This document shows, one piece after another, positions 19,694 to 29,170 of a stretch of DNA of 64,000 nucleotides. Source of the DNA: Actinomycetota bacterium. Lineage in GTDB: Bacteria; Actinomycetota; Actinomycetes; Streptosporangiales; Streptosporangiaceae. The notes below the pieces were generated by a model. It saw only the letters and a program-made list of their open reading frames with translations, was not told the origin of the DNA and did not search any database. Location of the stretch: positions 40,470 to 104,469 of the forward strand of contig DAHVDE010000008.1 of assembly GCA_027313705.1 (NCBI GenBank). The letters run 5' to 3'. Each line of letters opens with the position of its first letter. Position 1 is the first letter of the stretch. The position numbers and the translations under genes were made by a program.

Positions 19694-21667
19694 TCACACG
19701 GGAAGAAGGGCGAGCCCGCCGCCTCTGCTCGTGCCCGCGAGCGTGGTCAGGTGCGCGGCCAGCAGCGCCGATCCCTGTCTGGTCAGCAGGGACTCGGGGT
19801 GGAACTGCATCGATACGAAGCCGCGACCGCGGAGTCCGTGCACTCGCCCGGTCGCCGGCTCGCGGCTCACTTCGACCGGCCCGTGCCACCCGGTTCCAGG
19901 CAGCGAGCTGGCATCACTGTGCGCGACGAATGTGTTGTAGAAGCCCACGGTCTCGATCTGGCCGAAAAAATCGATCGTCTGCTGGGTGCCCTGATTCGGC
20001 TTGTCCAGGCGGGTCAGCGGAAGGCCGACGACTCCGCTGAGGACTTGATGTCCGAGGCAGATCCCCAGGAACGGGACGTCGCGGGCGATGAGGTCGCGGC
20101 AGAGGGCGTACAAGGTGGCGATCCTGGAGTCGCTCAGGTCGGCTGGATCACCAGGACCCGGTCCGATCACCGCCAGGTCCGTACTGGGAACAGCCGCGCG
20201 CGGCCTGGCGGCGAACGCGCGGTAAGACTCGACGGTGACACTGAGGCCAAGTGCCCGCAGGTGCTGGTCAAGCATCGCGGTGAAAGCATCTTCGGCATCC
20301 ACGATGAAGACACGCAGCCCGGCAAGCTCAGGCACGGCCCGGTTGCGCAACCCTGGCGGCGTGAACCAGAACGGGGCGAGCGCCGCGTTGCGTGCTGTCA
20401 GCGCCGATCCGATCTGAGGCAGGTCAGCTACCCGTGGCCGCAGCGCGGCGGCGGTCTGCGGCTCCAGGCCGCCGCCTACACCGAGCGCCGTCAGCAGTCC
20501 GGCGGCCTTGGCCCGGGTCTCAGCGACCTCAGAGCCTGGGTCAGACAGGCGGACCAGCGTCGCGCCAACTCCGATCCGCACCTCTCCGGCCGCGTCGATG
20601 TCGGCGGTACGGATGACGATCGCGGAATCCATGGCCGGCGCGCCGGCCGTGTCCGTGCCGAGGAGCGCGATGACGCCGCTGTAATAACCGCGGCCGGCCG
20701 GCTCCCTGCGGGCTATCACCCGGCACGCGTTCTGCACCGGGCTGCCGGTGACGGTGGGCGCGGGCAGCGTTTCCCGCAGCACGTCCCTGACGTCAAGCGC
20801 GCTGCGGCCATCGATCAGGTACTCGGTGTGCGCGAGTTGCGCCATCTCCTTCAGGAACGGCCCGACCACCTGGCCGCCGCTCGAGCAGACCTTGGCCATC
20901 ATCTTGAGTTCCTCGTCGACCACCATGCAGAGTTCTTCGGTCTCCTTCGGGTCTGCAAGGAACCTCAAGACATCCGCTACTCGCGGACCGCCCTGCGGGT
21001 AGCGGCATGTCCCGCTGATCGGGTTCATTACCGCGACGCCGTCGTGCAGGCTGACGTGCCTTTCAGGCGACGCACCGAGGAAGGTGCGCGTCCCTGTGTG
21101 GAATATGAAGGTCCAGTACGCACCTGTCTCGCTCAGCAGCAACCGCCGGTAGATGGCCAGGGCGATCAGGGGCGAGTACCCCCCGATAGTGGCCATGAAC
21201 GACCGCTTGATCACGAAGTTGGAGCCGGCGCCAGTGCCGATCTCCTCGGCCTGGACATCTTCGACCAGGTCGGCGTACGTGTCGTCGTCGATGTCGAAAC
21301 CGCGGTCCGTGAGGTGGATGGGAACGTCGGGGATCTGTGTCGTCACCTCGGCCGCTGGCATCCTGACCTGCCGCCGCACCGTCATCGCCAAAATCGGCGC
21401 GCCGTCATCGCGGCAGTCGAATCCGCGTTCAGCCACTTGCCGGTAAGGGATGATCGCGAGCATCCGGTGCCGGGGCCTCGCGGGCGTACCGTCGTGCGGC
21501 AGACCGCAGGCGGGCAGCTCGGACAGGGTCTGGTACTGGGTCATCTCTCCCTGCAGCACGTCAACGAGACCGGCTCCGTCCGGCGAGAAGGGCCGGTGAA
21601 TGAGTGCGAACGCCCGCGAGCCTGTGAACAGGCCGGCGAGGTCCAGTGCCCGTCCGCTGCTGGTCAT
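19694..21667 (-). CDS. PhzE-like 2-amino-2-deoxyisochorismate synthase (fused chorismate-binding and glutamine amidotransferase domains)
   Basis: 'TGSPVQNACRVIARREPAGRGYYSGVIALLG' and 'FLGICLGHQVLSGVVGLPLTRL...QTIDFFGQIETVGFYNTF'; overlaps the upstream gene by ATGA. Confidence 0.85.
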   Translation of the reverse strand: MTSSGRALDLAGLFTGSRAFALIHRPFSPDGAGLVDVLQGEMTQYQTLSELPACGLPHDGTPARPRHRMLAIIPYRQVAERGFDCRDDGAPILAMTVRRQVRMPAAEVTTQIPDVPIHLTDRGFDIDDDTYADLVEDVQAEEIGTGAGSNFVIKRSFMATIGGYSPLIALAIYRRLLLSETGAYWTFIFHTGTRTFLGASPERHVSLHDGVAVMNPISGTCRYPQGGPRVADVLRFLADPKETEELCMVVDEELKMMAKVCSSGGQVVGPFLKEMAQLAHTEYLIDGRSALDVRDVLRETLPAPTVTGSPVQNACRVIARREPAGRGYYSGVIALLGTDTAGAPAMDSAIVIRTADIDAAGEVRIGVGATLVRLSDPGSEVAETRAKAAGLLTALGVGGGLEPQTAAALRPRVADLPQIGSALTARNAALAPFWFTPPGLRNRAVPELAGLRVFIVDAEDAFTAMLDQHLRALGLSVTVESYRAFAARPRAAVPSTDLAVIGPGPGDPADLSDSRIATLYALCRDLIARDVPFLGICLGHQVLSGVVGLPLTRLDKPNQGTQQTIDFFGQIETVGFYNTFVAHSDASSLPGTGWHGPVEVSREPATGRVHGLRGRGFVSMQFHPESLLTRQGSALLAAHLTTLAGTSRGGGLALLPV

Positions 21668-23274
21668 GACCATACTCCCGTCTGCTGGTAGCCGCGGGCG
21701 CGGTCGAGCACCGCGCCAGCGTCATCTGGCGTGGCGCTGCCCTGCCAGGCCACATGCTGGTCAGGTCGCACCAGCACGAGATCACAGGACCAGCGGCGAC
21801 GTACCGCCGCGTCGTCTTCCCTGAGCCAGACGAGCGGGATATGACGCTGCGCGGCCTCCTTGACGAACGTCTCCCCCGCGTCAGTTCCCGACAGGTCAAC
21901 CAGCGTGAAGCCGGTGCCAAGAAGCCGGTAGAGCGGGGTGCCGCCCAACTGTGCTGAAGGGAGCCTGCCGCCTGGCCATGGCACTGCGGCGACCTCACCC
22001 CAGTGCCATGACGGCGGGCTGCCTGCGACCACGCACACCACAGGCGAGCCGCTGTACCGATAGCCGAAATGGATCCCGACGTTGTCGAGCTGGTAGGCCT
22101 CTTGCCTGAGGAAGCCAGCCAGTACCTCCGTAGGCGTGCCGATCGCGGCGAGCCTGGCGAATCGCTGCCAAGCCTCCATCAGGTTTGCGCACATCTCTTT
22201 GTTGAACAGGGCAACGGGGCGACGCTCGGCCTGGTAGCTGTCAAGCAGTCCTGAGCCGCCCCAGCCTGCCGTACTTGCGGCGAGCTTCCAGCCAAGATCG
22301 ACGGCATCGGCGATCCCGGTATTGGCTCCATGCCCGCCGACCGGGTAGAACTGGTGAGCCGCGTCGCCGGCCAGGAACACCGGCCCGGCTCGGTATGCGT
22401 CAGCTACCGCCAGGGTTCCCCGCCAGTAGCTGACCTCAAGCAACTCTTCGATTGCGAACTCGCAACCGAATTTCTCCTGCATCACGGCGACCGGGTCTGG
22501 CGGCGGCTGGCCGTCGGCGACCAGGAAGCTCGCTGTCCAGGTGCGCTCGCCATCACGGGAGACCAGGTTGAGACCGCGGGTCGTAGTGGTGAGGAAGGCC
22601 GGGCCGTAGCGGCACAGCGCGGGGTCTGAGCTGGTGAAATAGAGCGAGCAATGCTGGGTCGGCGGACCTGACGCGCTGACGGCAATGCCAGCCGCCTCGC
22701 GGATTGTGCTGGCTGCCCCGTCGCAGGCCACGAGATACCTGGCAGTCACGCAGGCGGGTCCGCCAGGGCCGGTCACGCTAGCGCGCACGCCGGTCCCTGC
22801 GGGCGCGAAGCCCGTGACGCGCCAGCCTTCCCTCAGGTCGACCAGCGGATGCGCTCGCGCCGCCCGGCGCAGCACTTCCTCAAGTAGCGAGCCCTGCACC
22901 CGCTGGTACGCCTGCTCGGGCGCGGTGCCATCGGTGACCGCCGAGTTACGGCGGGAAACCTCGGCAACCGATGGGTATCGCCAGACGGTGACCGGGGGCT
23001 CGGCGGCGCTGCGGCTGAAGATGAAGCTGGCAGGCTGGTCCGCTGCCACGCCGCGGGACCGTATCTCGGCGCTGACGCCAAGCCGGTCGAGCAGTTCCAT
23101 GCTCCGGCCGTTCACGTAATCCATCTTCGGGAACCTGGGCGGCCGGACCGATTTCTCCAAGACGATGCTCGGCGTGCCATGACGGGCGAGTTCCAGAGCC
23201 AGCACCGAGCCCACCGGGCCTGCCCCCGCCACGAGGACCGGGGTGTCGAAGATGTGACCGCTCACGATGACCAC
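21664..23274 (-). CDS. FAD-dependent aromatic hydroxylase (MhpA/polyketide hydroxylase type)
   Basis: 'TPVLVAGAGPVGSVLALELARHG', 'YLVACDGAASTIREAAGI', 'VFLAGDAAHQFYPVGGHGANTGIADAVDLGWKLA'. Confidence 0.88.
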   Translation of the reverse strand: MVIVSGHIFDTPVLVAGAGPVGSVLALELARHGTPSIVLEKSVRPPRFPKMDYVNGRSMELLDRLGVSAEIRSRGVAADQPASFIFSRSAAEPPVTVWRYPSVAEVSRRNSAVTDGTAPEQAYQRVQGSLLEEVLRRAARAHPLVDLREGWRVTGFAPAGTGVRASVTGPGGPACVTARYLVACDGAASTIREAAGIAVSASGPPTQHCSLYFTSSDPALCRYGPAFLTTTTRGLNLVSRDGERTWTASFLVADGQPPPDPVAVMQEKFGCEFAIEELLEVSYWRGTLAVADAYRAGPVFLAGDAAHQFYPVGGHGANTGIADAVDLGWKLAASTAGWGGSGLLDSYQAERRPVALFNKEMCANLMEAWQRFARLAAIGTPTEVLAGFLRQEAYQLDNVGIHFGYRYSGSPVVCVVAGSPPSWHWGEVAAVPWPGGRLPSAQLGGTPLYRLLGTGFTLVDLSGTDAGETFVKEAAQRHIPLVWLREDDAAVRRRWSCDLVLVRPDQHVAWQGSATPDDAGAVLDRARGYQQTGVWS

Positions 23275-23363
23275 TCCCCATCAGCGCTCAGCTCACTGGT
23301 ACTCAGCCGGGATTCCTTCGCCTCCACGAGCATCTGATCAGCGCAGCTTCCTGACATCACGTC

Positions 23364-23373
23364 ATCACGTGAT
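23364..23373. promoter_or_regulatory. Perfect palindrome ATCACGTGAT upstream of the FAD hydroxylase-PhzE operon
   Basis: Intergenic between the LAL regulator 3' end and the hydroxylase start; identical to the 10165 palindrome. Confidence 0.4.
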
Positions 23374-23400
23374 CTGGACGGGTGGTTTCCCGCGCGTGAG

Positions 23401-25818
23401 CTAGCGGCCAGCGAGCACGACTCCCGCCTGCGCTTCCTGGCGGGGCGCGAAGCGCCTGGTGAGCTCCACGCGGTTGTTGACGCCGAATTTCGAGAAGATG
23501 TGCCGCAGGTGACTGTCCACCGTGTGCGGCGACAGGTACAGCCGGGTGGCGATCTCCCGGTTGGTCAGTCCCTCGATGACAAGTTGCGCGACGGGCAGTT
23601 CCGACTGGGTCAGCTTCGGGCATGGGCTGGCACTAGAGCCAGGCTGCGCCTCCCGCTGGGCCGATTCCCGCAGGAACTTCTGCACGGCGGTGACATGGCG
23701 CTGCGCGCCCGCGTTGGCGTACAGGCGAAGTGCCTCCTCGATGTGCTCGGCGGCACACCGCCAGTGGCCCGCCTCGCGTTCGGCACGTGCGGTGTCCTCA
23801 AGTGCGACGGCCCGCACCAGCGGACGCGGGCTCGCTGTGTAATACCGCAGTGCCGTCTGCAGGGCATCAAGATCTGCCTGGCGCAGGCCAGCGGCATGCT
23901 GCGCCGCCCCGGCAAGGGATGGAACCGCGGGGTTCTGTCCGGAAATTTGCCGCAAGGCGGTCACGATGGCCGCGGCAAACGCCCCAGCTCCGGCCCGCTG
24001 GGCGAGCTTCAGCAGCGCGAGACCAGCTGCCGGGACGGCGGCGAGCGGCAAGCTACCCGGCAGCGCCTCGATCAGGGGCGTCGCCGTCTTCAGCGCCAGG
24101 TCCTGTTCTCCCGCGGCGTCCTGGTAGAGGGCCAGCGGCCAGAGCAGTCCGAGCGGGCCGCCATCGGCCGCCGGTTCAAGGCGCTTCGCATAGCGCTCGG
24201 CGGCGTTCAGGTCACCCTGGTGGACGGCCACCTCAAGCATCAGGGCAAGGGAACGCATGCTCAGCTGCGGCGCCTTGAGCCGCTCGGCACTCTCCAGGCC
24301 CTTCTCGGCCTCGCTCGCCGCCTCGGCCAGCAGCCCCTGAGCCAGGCGCAATTCGGCGGTGAAGTAATAACACGAGGGCGTGAGCCAGGCGTTCTCCGGC
24401 AGCGACTGGCGGCTGCGTATCCAGGAATAGCCAGCCTCGGCTTCCTCGAACCGGTCGGCGGCGGCCAGCGCACGGCTGAGCCAGAGCCGCGGATGGCACG
24501 AGACGGCGTCGTCGCCGGTGGCTTCCGCTTCGGCTGCGGCCGCCCGCGCGCAGCTGATAGCCGTGTCGAGGTTTCCCTCGTCGTACGCTGTCGCCCCCTT
24601 GGCCACATTCCCTGACAGCCTGCTCTGGACGCCAGCGATCCCGGCCCGCAGGGCCGCCTCAACTCCGGCTCGCTCAGGGACCGCGCTTCCGGTGGCGCGG
24701 TCCTGCCCGTACTTCAGATGGCTTGCCTGGGCGGCCCGCTCCTGCTCGCTGTTCTGCTCTCGCACCGTGATCATCAAAGTCGCGGCCTCACGGCACAACG
24801 CGATCTTGATAGGCTCGTAGAGATTCCGGTAAATCGCCTCGCGGATCAGGTCATGGTTGAACCACAACTCCGCCCCGTCAGCGACCAGAATGCCGGCCTG
24901 GACCGTCTCCTTGGCGATCGGCAGCAACTCGACCGTACCCCGGCTGAGCAGGCATGCGGCTTCGTGCACCGTGAACGGGCGATTCAAGAGTGCACCCACG
25001 TCGAGCAATGCACGCGCGTCCGCGGACAGATCCTGGAGCCGGAGCATAACAGCGTCAAAGAGTCCGGCAGGCAGGTCTCCCGGCAGGTACGTTCCCGCGC
25101 CCTCCACGACGGCGAGCCGGCCGCTGTCGCGCAGTGCGCCGAAGAGCAGTCGCAACAGGAATGGATTGCCAGAGGCGCGGCTGGCCAGCCTCAGCGCGGC
25201 CTGGTCAGGGAAGGCGCCTAGCGCCTCGGCGCACAACTCAGCCACCGCGCCGTCGTCGAGCGGACCTAGCTCGATCCGATGCGCGTCCTCGGTCATCAGC
25301 CGGTCGATGGTGCCCACTGCGGGGCAGAGCGGAATGCACGGATTCAGCGCGAGCATCCAGAAGACCGGCGCGGTGGCCAGTTCCGGCACCAGCGTCCTGA
25401 TCACCATCAATGTCAGTTCATCGGCCCACTGGGCGTCGTCTACGGCAATGTACAATGGTCGATCGCGAACGTGAGTTTCGATGATCTCCCTGATGCGGTC
25501 GATCAGCCAGAAGCAATCATTTCCGTGCCCCCCGAGCGTGCCCGCGTCGATTCCTGGCAGGCCGCCGCGCCGCAGTCCAGGCAACAGCGTGCTTAACGGG
25601 GCGACCCGGTCCAGTTCTGTGGCCCGGCAGTTTACCGTCGTCATTCCGAGCAACCTGGCTTCGTCTGTGACCTCCTGAAGCAGGCGGCTTTTCCCGAGAC
25701 CGGTGGTCCCTTCGACTACCACGCACTGGCTGGAACCCGTCCGGGCCGCAGAAAGCAGCCCGCGGACCTTGGCCACGATCTCCTGTCTGCCCGCAAGCCG
25801 ATTCTTGGTCGAATACAT
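23401..25818 (-). CDS. LAL-family (large ATP-binding LuxR) transcriptional regulator
   Basis: N-terminal Walker A 'GTTGLGKSRLLQEV'; C-terminal LuxR HTH 'VIEGLTNREIATRLYLSPHTVDSHLRHIFSKFGV'. Confidence 0.9.
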   Translation of the reverse strand: MYSTKNRLAGRQEIVAKVRGLLSAARTGSSQCVVVEGTTGLGKSRLLQEVTDEARLLGMTTVNCRATELDRVAPLSTLLPGLRRGGLPGIDAGTLGGHGNDCFWLIDRIREIIETHVRDRPLYIAVDDAQWADELTLMVIRTLVPELATAPVFWMLALNPCIPLCPAVGTIDRLMTEDAHRIELGPLDDGAVAELCAEALGAFPDQAALRLASRASGNPFLLRLLFGALRDSGRLAVVEGAGTYLPGDLPAGLFDAVMLRLQDLSADARALLDVGALLNRPFTVHEAACLLSRGTVELLPIAKETVQAGILVADGAELWFNHDLIREAIYRNLYEPIKIALCREAATLMITVREQNSEQERAAQASHLKYGQDRATGSAVPERAGVEAALRAGIAGVQSRLSGNVAKGATAYDEGNLDTAISCARAAAAEAEATGDDAVSCHPRLWLSRALAAADRFEEAEAGYSWIRSRQSLPENAWLTPSCYYFTAELRLAQGLLAEAASEAEKGLESAERLKAPQLSMRSLALMLEVAVHQGDLNAAERYAKRLEPAADGGPLGLLWPLALYQDAAGEQDLALKTATPLIEALPGSLPLAAVPAAGLALLKLAQRAGAGAFAAAIVTALRQISGQNPAVPSLAGAAQHAAGLRQADLDALQTALRYYTASPRPLVRAVALEDTARAEREAGHWRCAAEHIEEALRLYANAGAQRHVTAVQKFLRESAQREAQPGSSASPCPKLTQSELPVAQLVIEGLTNREIATRLYLSPHTVDSHLRHIFSKFGVNNRVELTRRFAPRQEAQAGVVLAGR

Positions 25819-25863
25819 CCTTCTCCTCCAACCAAACAGCCGCGAACGGCTGATCCGATATAA

Positions 25864-25898
25864 GATAAATGCGATTTATCGTATAATAATTGGCCAAT
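25864..25898. promoter_or_regulatory. AT-rich island with two palindromes upstream of the LAL regulator
   Basis: GATAAATGCGATTTATC (25864-25880; 7-bp arms) and ATTGGCCAAT (25889-25898). Confidence 0.4.
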
Positions 25899-25923
25899 CG
25901 CTCGCAGCGGACGGCGGCGCCGG

Positions 25924-27471
25924 TCAGCCGGACGCGCCGCGCAGGGGGTGCGCGGCAGGCAGGCCGGATCCGTGGGCGGACGCCGGACGGCCCATCGGCG
26001 GCCGGCGCATCGGGAGGTCGGGAATGGCCAGGGTGACCGCCACGAGCAGCAGCCCGCAGCCGCCAGCTACCGCGAAGACGGCATGCAGCGCATGGACGAG
26101 CGCGACCGGGGAGACGCGCAGCGCGCCGCCCGCGCCGCCGGTCAGCGAGGCAGCAGGCCCGCTGCCTGCACGGGACGCGAATCCGCTGGTCAGGATCGTG
26201 CCAAGGACGGCCACGCCGAACGATCCGCCGAGTTGGCGCAGATAGGCTCCGGTAGCGGTACCCGCGCCCAGCTCGGGCAGCGGCAACTCGGCCTGCACCA
26301 CCAGCACCAGCGGCTGGACGCACAGTCCGAGGCCAGTTCCGGTAAGCGCCATGACCGCGTAGGTCCACAGCGCCGGCGTCTGCTGGCCGAGGCTCGTGCA
26401 AGCCAGCACTCCCGCCGTGGTCAGCAGCGCACCCGCGACGACGACCCGCTTGTAACGCCCGGTGCGGCTGATCGCGTGCCCTGCCGCGACCGACACCACG
26501 GTGAGCGTGCCCATCAGCGGCAGCAGCATGAGACCTGAGGCCGTCGGTGAGCGCCGCAGCACTAGTTGCAGGTACACGGGCAGAAAGACAATCGAGCCGA
26601 ACATGACGATCCCCAGCAGGAACGCGGCTGACCCGCCCGTCCAGAACGAGCGGATCTTGAACAGGCGGACAGGAAGCAGTGGCAATTGCGCCCCGAGCTC
26701 GGCCCGCACGAGCAGCGCCAGCATGACCACGCCGAAGGCAAGCGCCCCGACGACATGCGGATCGGTCCAGCGGTACTCGCCGCCTCCCCAGGATGCGGCG
26801 AGCACCAGCCCCGCAGTGCCCGCGATCAGCAGGCCGCAGCCGCCGATGTCGACATGGCCGGTTCTCGCCGGCCTGGGCAGCGCGCGCAGGCCCCAGGCCG
26901 ATGCCACCAGCGCGGCCAGGCCGAGCGGTATGTTGAGAAAGAAGATCCAGCGCCAGCCGTGTTCGGCCAGGTAGCCGCCGAGCAGCGGGCCGGCGACACT
27001 GGCCGTGCCGAAGACCGCCCCGAACGAGCCCTGCATGCGGCCTCGCTCGTGCGGCGGCACGATCTGCGACACGATGGTGAACGCGAGCACTACCAGCCCG
27101 CCTGCCCCGATACCCTGCACTCCCCTGGCCAGGATCAGCTCAAGTATCGTCTGCGCGGTACCGCACAAGACCGAGCCTGCGATGAACATGCCGACGGCGA
27201 ACATGAGCACAGGCCGCTGCCCGCGCAGGTCGCCGATCCTGCCGTACAGCGGCATCGCGGCCGTTCCGGTCAGCAGGTAGGCGGTGATCACCCATGGGTA
27301 GCTGCTCAGTCCGCCCAGGTCCCTGACCACCGTGGGCAAAGCGGTGCCCAGGATGTTCTGGTCAAGCGCCGCGAGCAGCACGGCAACCATGAGTGCGCCG
27401 AGCACGATCCTGACGGGCCGGCGCCCGAGGACGCCGGCGCGAGGATCAGCGGGGCCAGGGCGGGCTGTCAT
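25924..27471 (-). CDS. MFS transporter, DHA2 type
   Basis: 'LAALDQNILGTALPTVVRDLGG', 'GWRWIFFLNIPLGL'. Confidence 0.9.
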   Translation of the reverse strand: MTARPGPADPRAGVLGRRPVRIVLGALMVAVLLAALDQNILGTALPTVVRDLGGLSSYPWVITAYLLTGTAAMPLYGRIGDLRGQRPVLMFAVGMFIAGSVLCGTAQTILELILARGVQGIGAGGLVVLAFTIVSQIVPPHERGRMQGSFGAVFGTASVAGPLLGGYLAEHGWRWIFFLNIPLGLAALVASAWGLRALPRPARTGHVDIGGCGLLIAGTAGLVLAASWGGGEYRWTDPHVVGALAFGVVMLALLVRAELGAQLPLLPVRLFKIRSFWTGGSAAFLLGIVMFGSIVFLPVYLQLVLRRSPTASGLMLLPLMGTLTVVSVAAGHAISRTGRYKRVVVAGALLTTAGVLACTSLGQQTPALWTYAVMALTGTGLGLCVQPLVLVVQAELPLPELGAGTATGAYLRQLGGSFGVAVLGTILTSGFASRAGSGPAASLTGGAGGALRVSPVALVHALHAVFAVAGGCGLLLVAVTLAIPDLPMRRPPMGRPASAHGSGLPAAHPLRGASG

Positions 27472-27522
27472 GTCTCCTCCTAGCTCAATGGTTCCGGTGT
27501 GCGGACGGCGTTGCCAGGCGCG

Positions 27523-27957
27523 TCAGCGGTTCGCGTCACCCGCCCTGGGCAGCCAGCCGATCAGGATGGCACCGACCACGATGTGGATCAGGGCGAGAAC
27601 CAGCCGGTTCCCGATGCTGACCCCGTGCCCGCCGAACGGGCCGCCGAGGGAGATCAGCAGGACGACGGCCGCCACGGCGGTCCAGGCGGTGCGGGCACGA
27701 GCGGTGGCGCGCTCCAGGGCCGCGAGCAGCCCCCAGGCGGCCAGCGAGACAATCAGGCTGATGCCGATGACGAAGCCGGCATTCAGCGACGTGGCCGGGC
27801 TGGAGCTGAAGGCAGGCTGCTTGATGTGCATTCCGGCCAGATCGGCCACGCCCCAGATGACGACGGCGGCTACGACGGCGGCTGCCACCGTGATGACACG
27901 CGCCTTACGCCGGGAACTGGCCTTGGCCGGGGCAGCGGTTGTAACGGTCATGGACAT
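27523..27957 (-). CDS. Small four-TM protein (DUF6069-like)
   Basis: Four hydrophobic segments; ending 'LVLALIHIVVGAILIGWLPR'. Confidence 0.6.
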   Translation of the reverse strand: MSMTVTTAAPAKASSRRKARVITVAAAVVAAVVIWGVADLAGMHIKQPAFSSSPATSLNAGFVIGISLIVSLAAWGLLAALERATARARTAWTAVAAVVLLISLGGPFGGHGVSIGNRLVLALIHIVVGAILIGWLPRAGDANR

Positions 27958-27990
27958 GAGGATTCTCCTTGCCTGCGATTCGGGTAAATG

Positions 27991-28512
27991 TCAGCCGGCG
28001 TGACGGAATGCCACGTCGAGGGTCAGGGTTAGGGTGCGGGCGATCATCAGGTTGGGCATCTTGGTCAGCCCGGCTGCGTGGCGGTCCACCACGCCGACAG
28101 CGCGCACCGAGGCGGTTTCGTCGTCCATGCTGGTGATCTCGGCAGTCAGTTCGACCGGCGCGGCGACCTTCTTGACTACGAGGTTGCCCTTGACCGACCA
28201 GCCGCCCTGGACAGCCGTAGCCCCGGCAGCGGCATAGCTGAGCGTCGGGTATGAGTCGGCGTCGAAATACTTGGCGCCGCGCACGTCGGCGTCCCGCTTC
28301 GCATGGCCGGTATCGAAGCCGGCCGCGTCAAGTACGGCCGAGATGGCGCCTGCGGAGCCGTCCGCTTCCACGTGGACGGAGGCGCTGATGATCGGGATAG
28401 TCCCGGTCACCTTGCCAGCCAGGCTGCGGACGACGAACGACGCCGTGCTCTTGCTTGGATCGAGCGTCCAGGTGCCTGGACGGATCGAGGGCCGGAGTGA
28501 GGTTGATGCCAT
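27991..28512 (-). CDS. YceI family protein
   Basis: 'PGTWTLDPSKSTASFVVRSLAGKVTGTIP', 'HAKRDADVRGAKYFDADSYPTLSY'. Confidence 0.85.
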   Translation of the reverse strand: MASTSLRPSIRPGTWTLDPSKSTASFVVRSLAGKVTGTIPIISASVHVEADGSAGAISAVLDAAGFDTGHAKRDADVRGAKYFDADSYPTLSYAAAGATAVQGGWSVKGNLVVKKVAAPVELTAEITSMDDETASVRAVGVVDRHAAGLTKMPNLMIARTLTLTLDVAFRHAG

Positions 28513-28608
28513 GATCTGGGACTCCCTTCCATGGACGGCGACTCCCGCAAGCCGGGAGGCCGCACTGCCCACAGTAGATGTTGAAATTGAATATGGCAAG
28601 GGTTAATT

Positions 28609-28623
28609 ATATTTTCCAAATAT
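28609..28623. promoter_or_regulatory. Palindrome ATATTT-TCC-AAATAT in the YceI/MarR divergent region
   Basis: Perfect 6-bp arms in an AT-rich spacer between divergent genes. Confidence 0.35.
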
Positions 28624-28649
28624 GATAGATCACCTGCTACACTGGGCTC

Positions 28650-29150
28650 ATGGCAACATGGAGAGACGATGAGGGCGCCCTGGATCCTGGCCTGGCAGGC
28701 GAGCTCGCGCGCCAGCTCATGGCGGTATCGCTGTGGACGGCACGGCATCACGATCCGCTGTTCGAGCGGCTGGGCCTGTCGGCGCCGGCGGCACGGGCAC
28801 TGCTCCAGCTTCCGCTTGACGACGCCGTGCCTACCGGCTACCTCGCGGGCCGGCTGAAGGTCGACCCGTCCAACGTGACCGGCGTGGTCGACCGGCTGGA
28901 AAAGGCCGGCCTGATCCAGCGAAGCGCGGGAACGGCTGACCGCAGGGTCAAGACTCTGGCTCTCACTCCGGGGGGGCGGCAGATGCGCGATGATATGTAC
29001 GCGGCTATCGCCTCGGAGATGCCCGCGTTCCGCAGTCTCGAGGACGTGGAACTGGATACTCTGCTCAGTCTTCTGAACAAGGCGTGGGCCGCCTGCACCG
29101 AGTATGACTCGGCCGAGTCTGGCCGGGCCGGCACGCACGCACTTATCTGA
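28650..29150 (+). CDS. MarR family transcriptional regulator
   Basis: 'TGYLAGRLKVDPSNVTGVVDRLEKAGLIQRSAGTADRRVKTLALTPGG'. Confidence 0.88.
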   Translation: MATWRDDEGALDPGLAGELARQLMAVSLWTARHHDPLFERLGLSAPAARALLQLPLDDAVPTGYLAGRLKVDPSNVTGVVDRLEKAGLIQRSAGTADRRVKTLALTPGGRQMRDDMYAAIASEMPAFRSLEDVELDTLLSLLNKAWAACTEYDSAESGRAGTHALI

Positions 29151-29170
29151 AACGTCAGCCTGGAGGAGCC

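Noticed and set aside
19694-21667. Primary-metabolism anthranilate synthase (TrpEG fusion)
   Set aside because: Pairing with a PhzD-like isochorismatase and DHHA-dehydrogenase-like SDR favours ADIC synthase (PhzE-like), although the sequence alone does not fully exclude anthranilate synthase.
19523-21691. 722-aa + strand ORF opposite the PhzE-like gene
   Set aside because: Antisense shadow of a conserved gene; low-complexity composition and no family signature.
10278-23274. Phenazine cluster
   Set aside because: PhzC/PhzD/PhzE-like genes are present but no PhzF, PhzA/B or PhzG homolog was recognised (the PPOX protein at 29171 is F420-type-like), so aminobenzoate supply is preferred.
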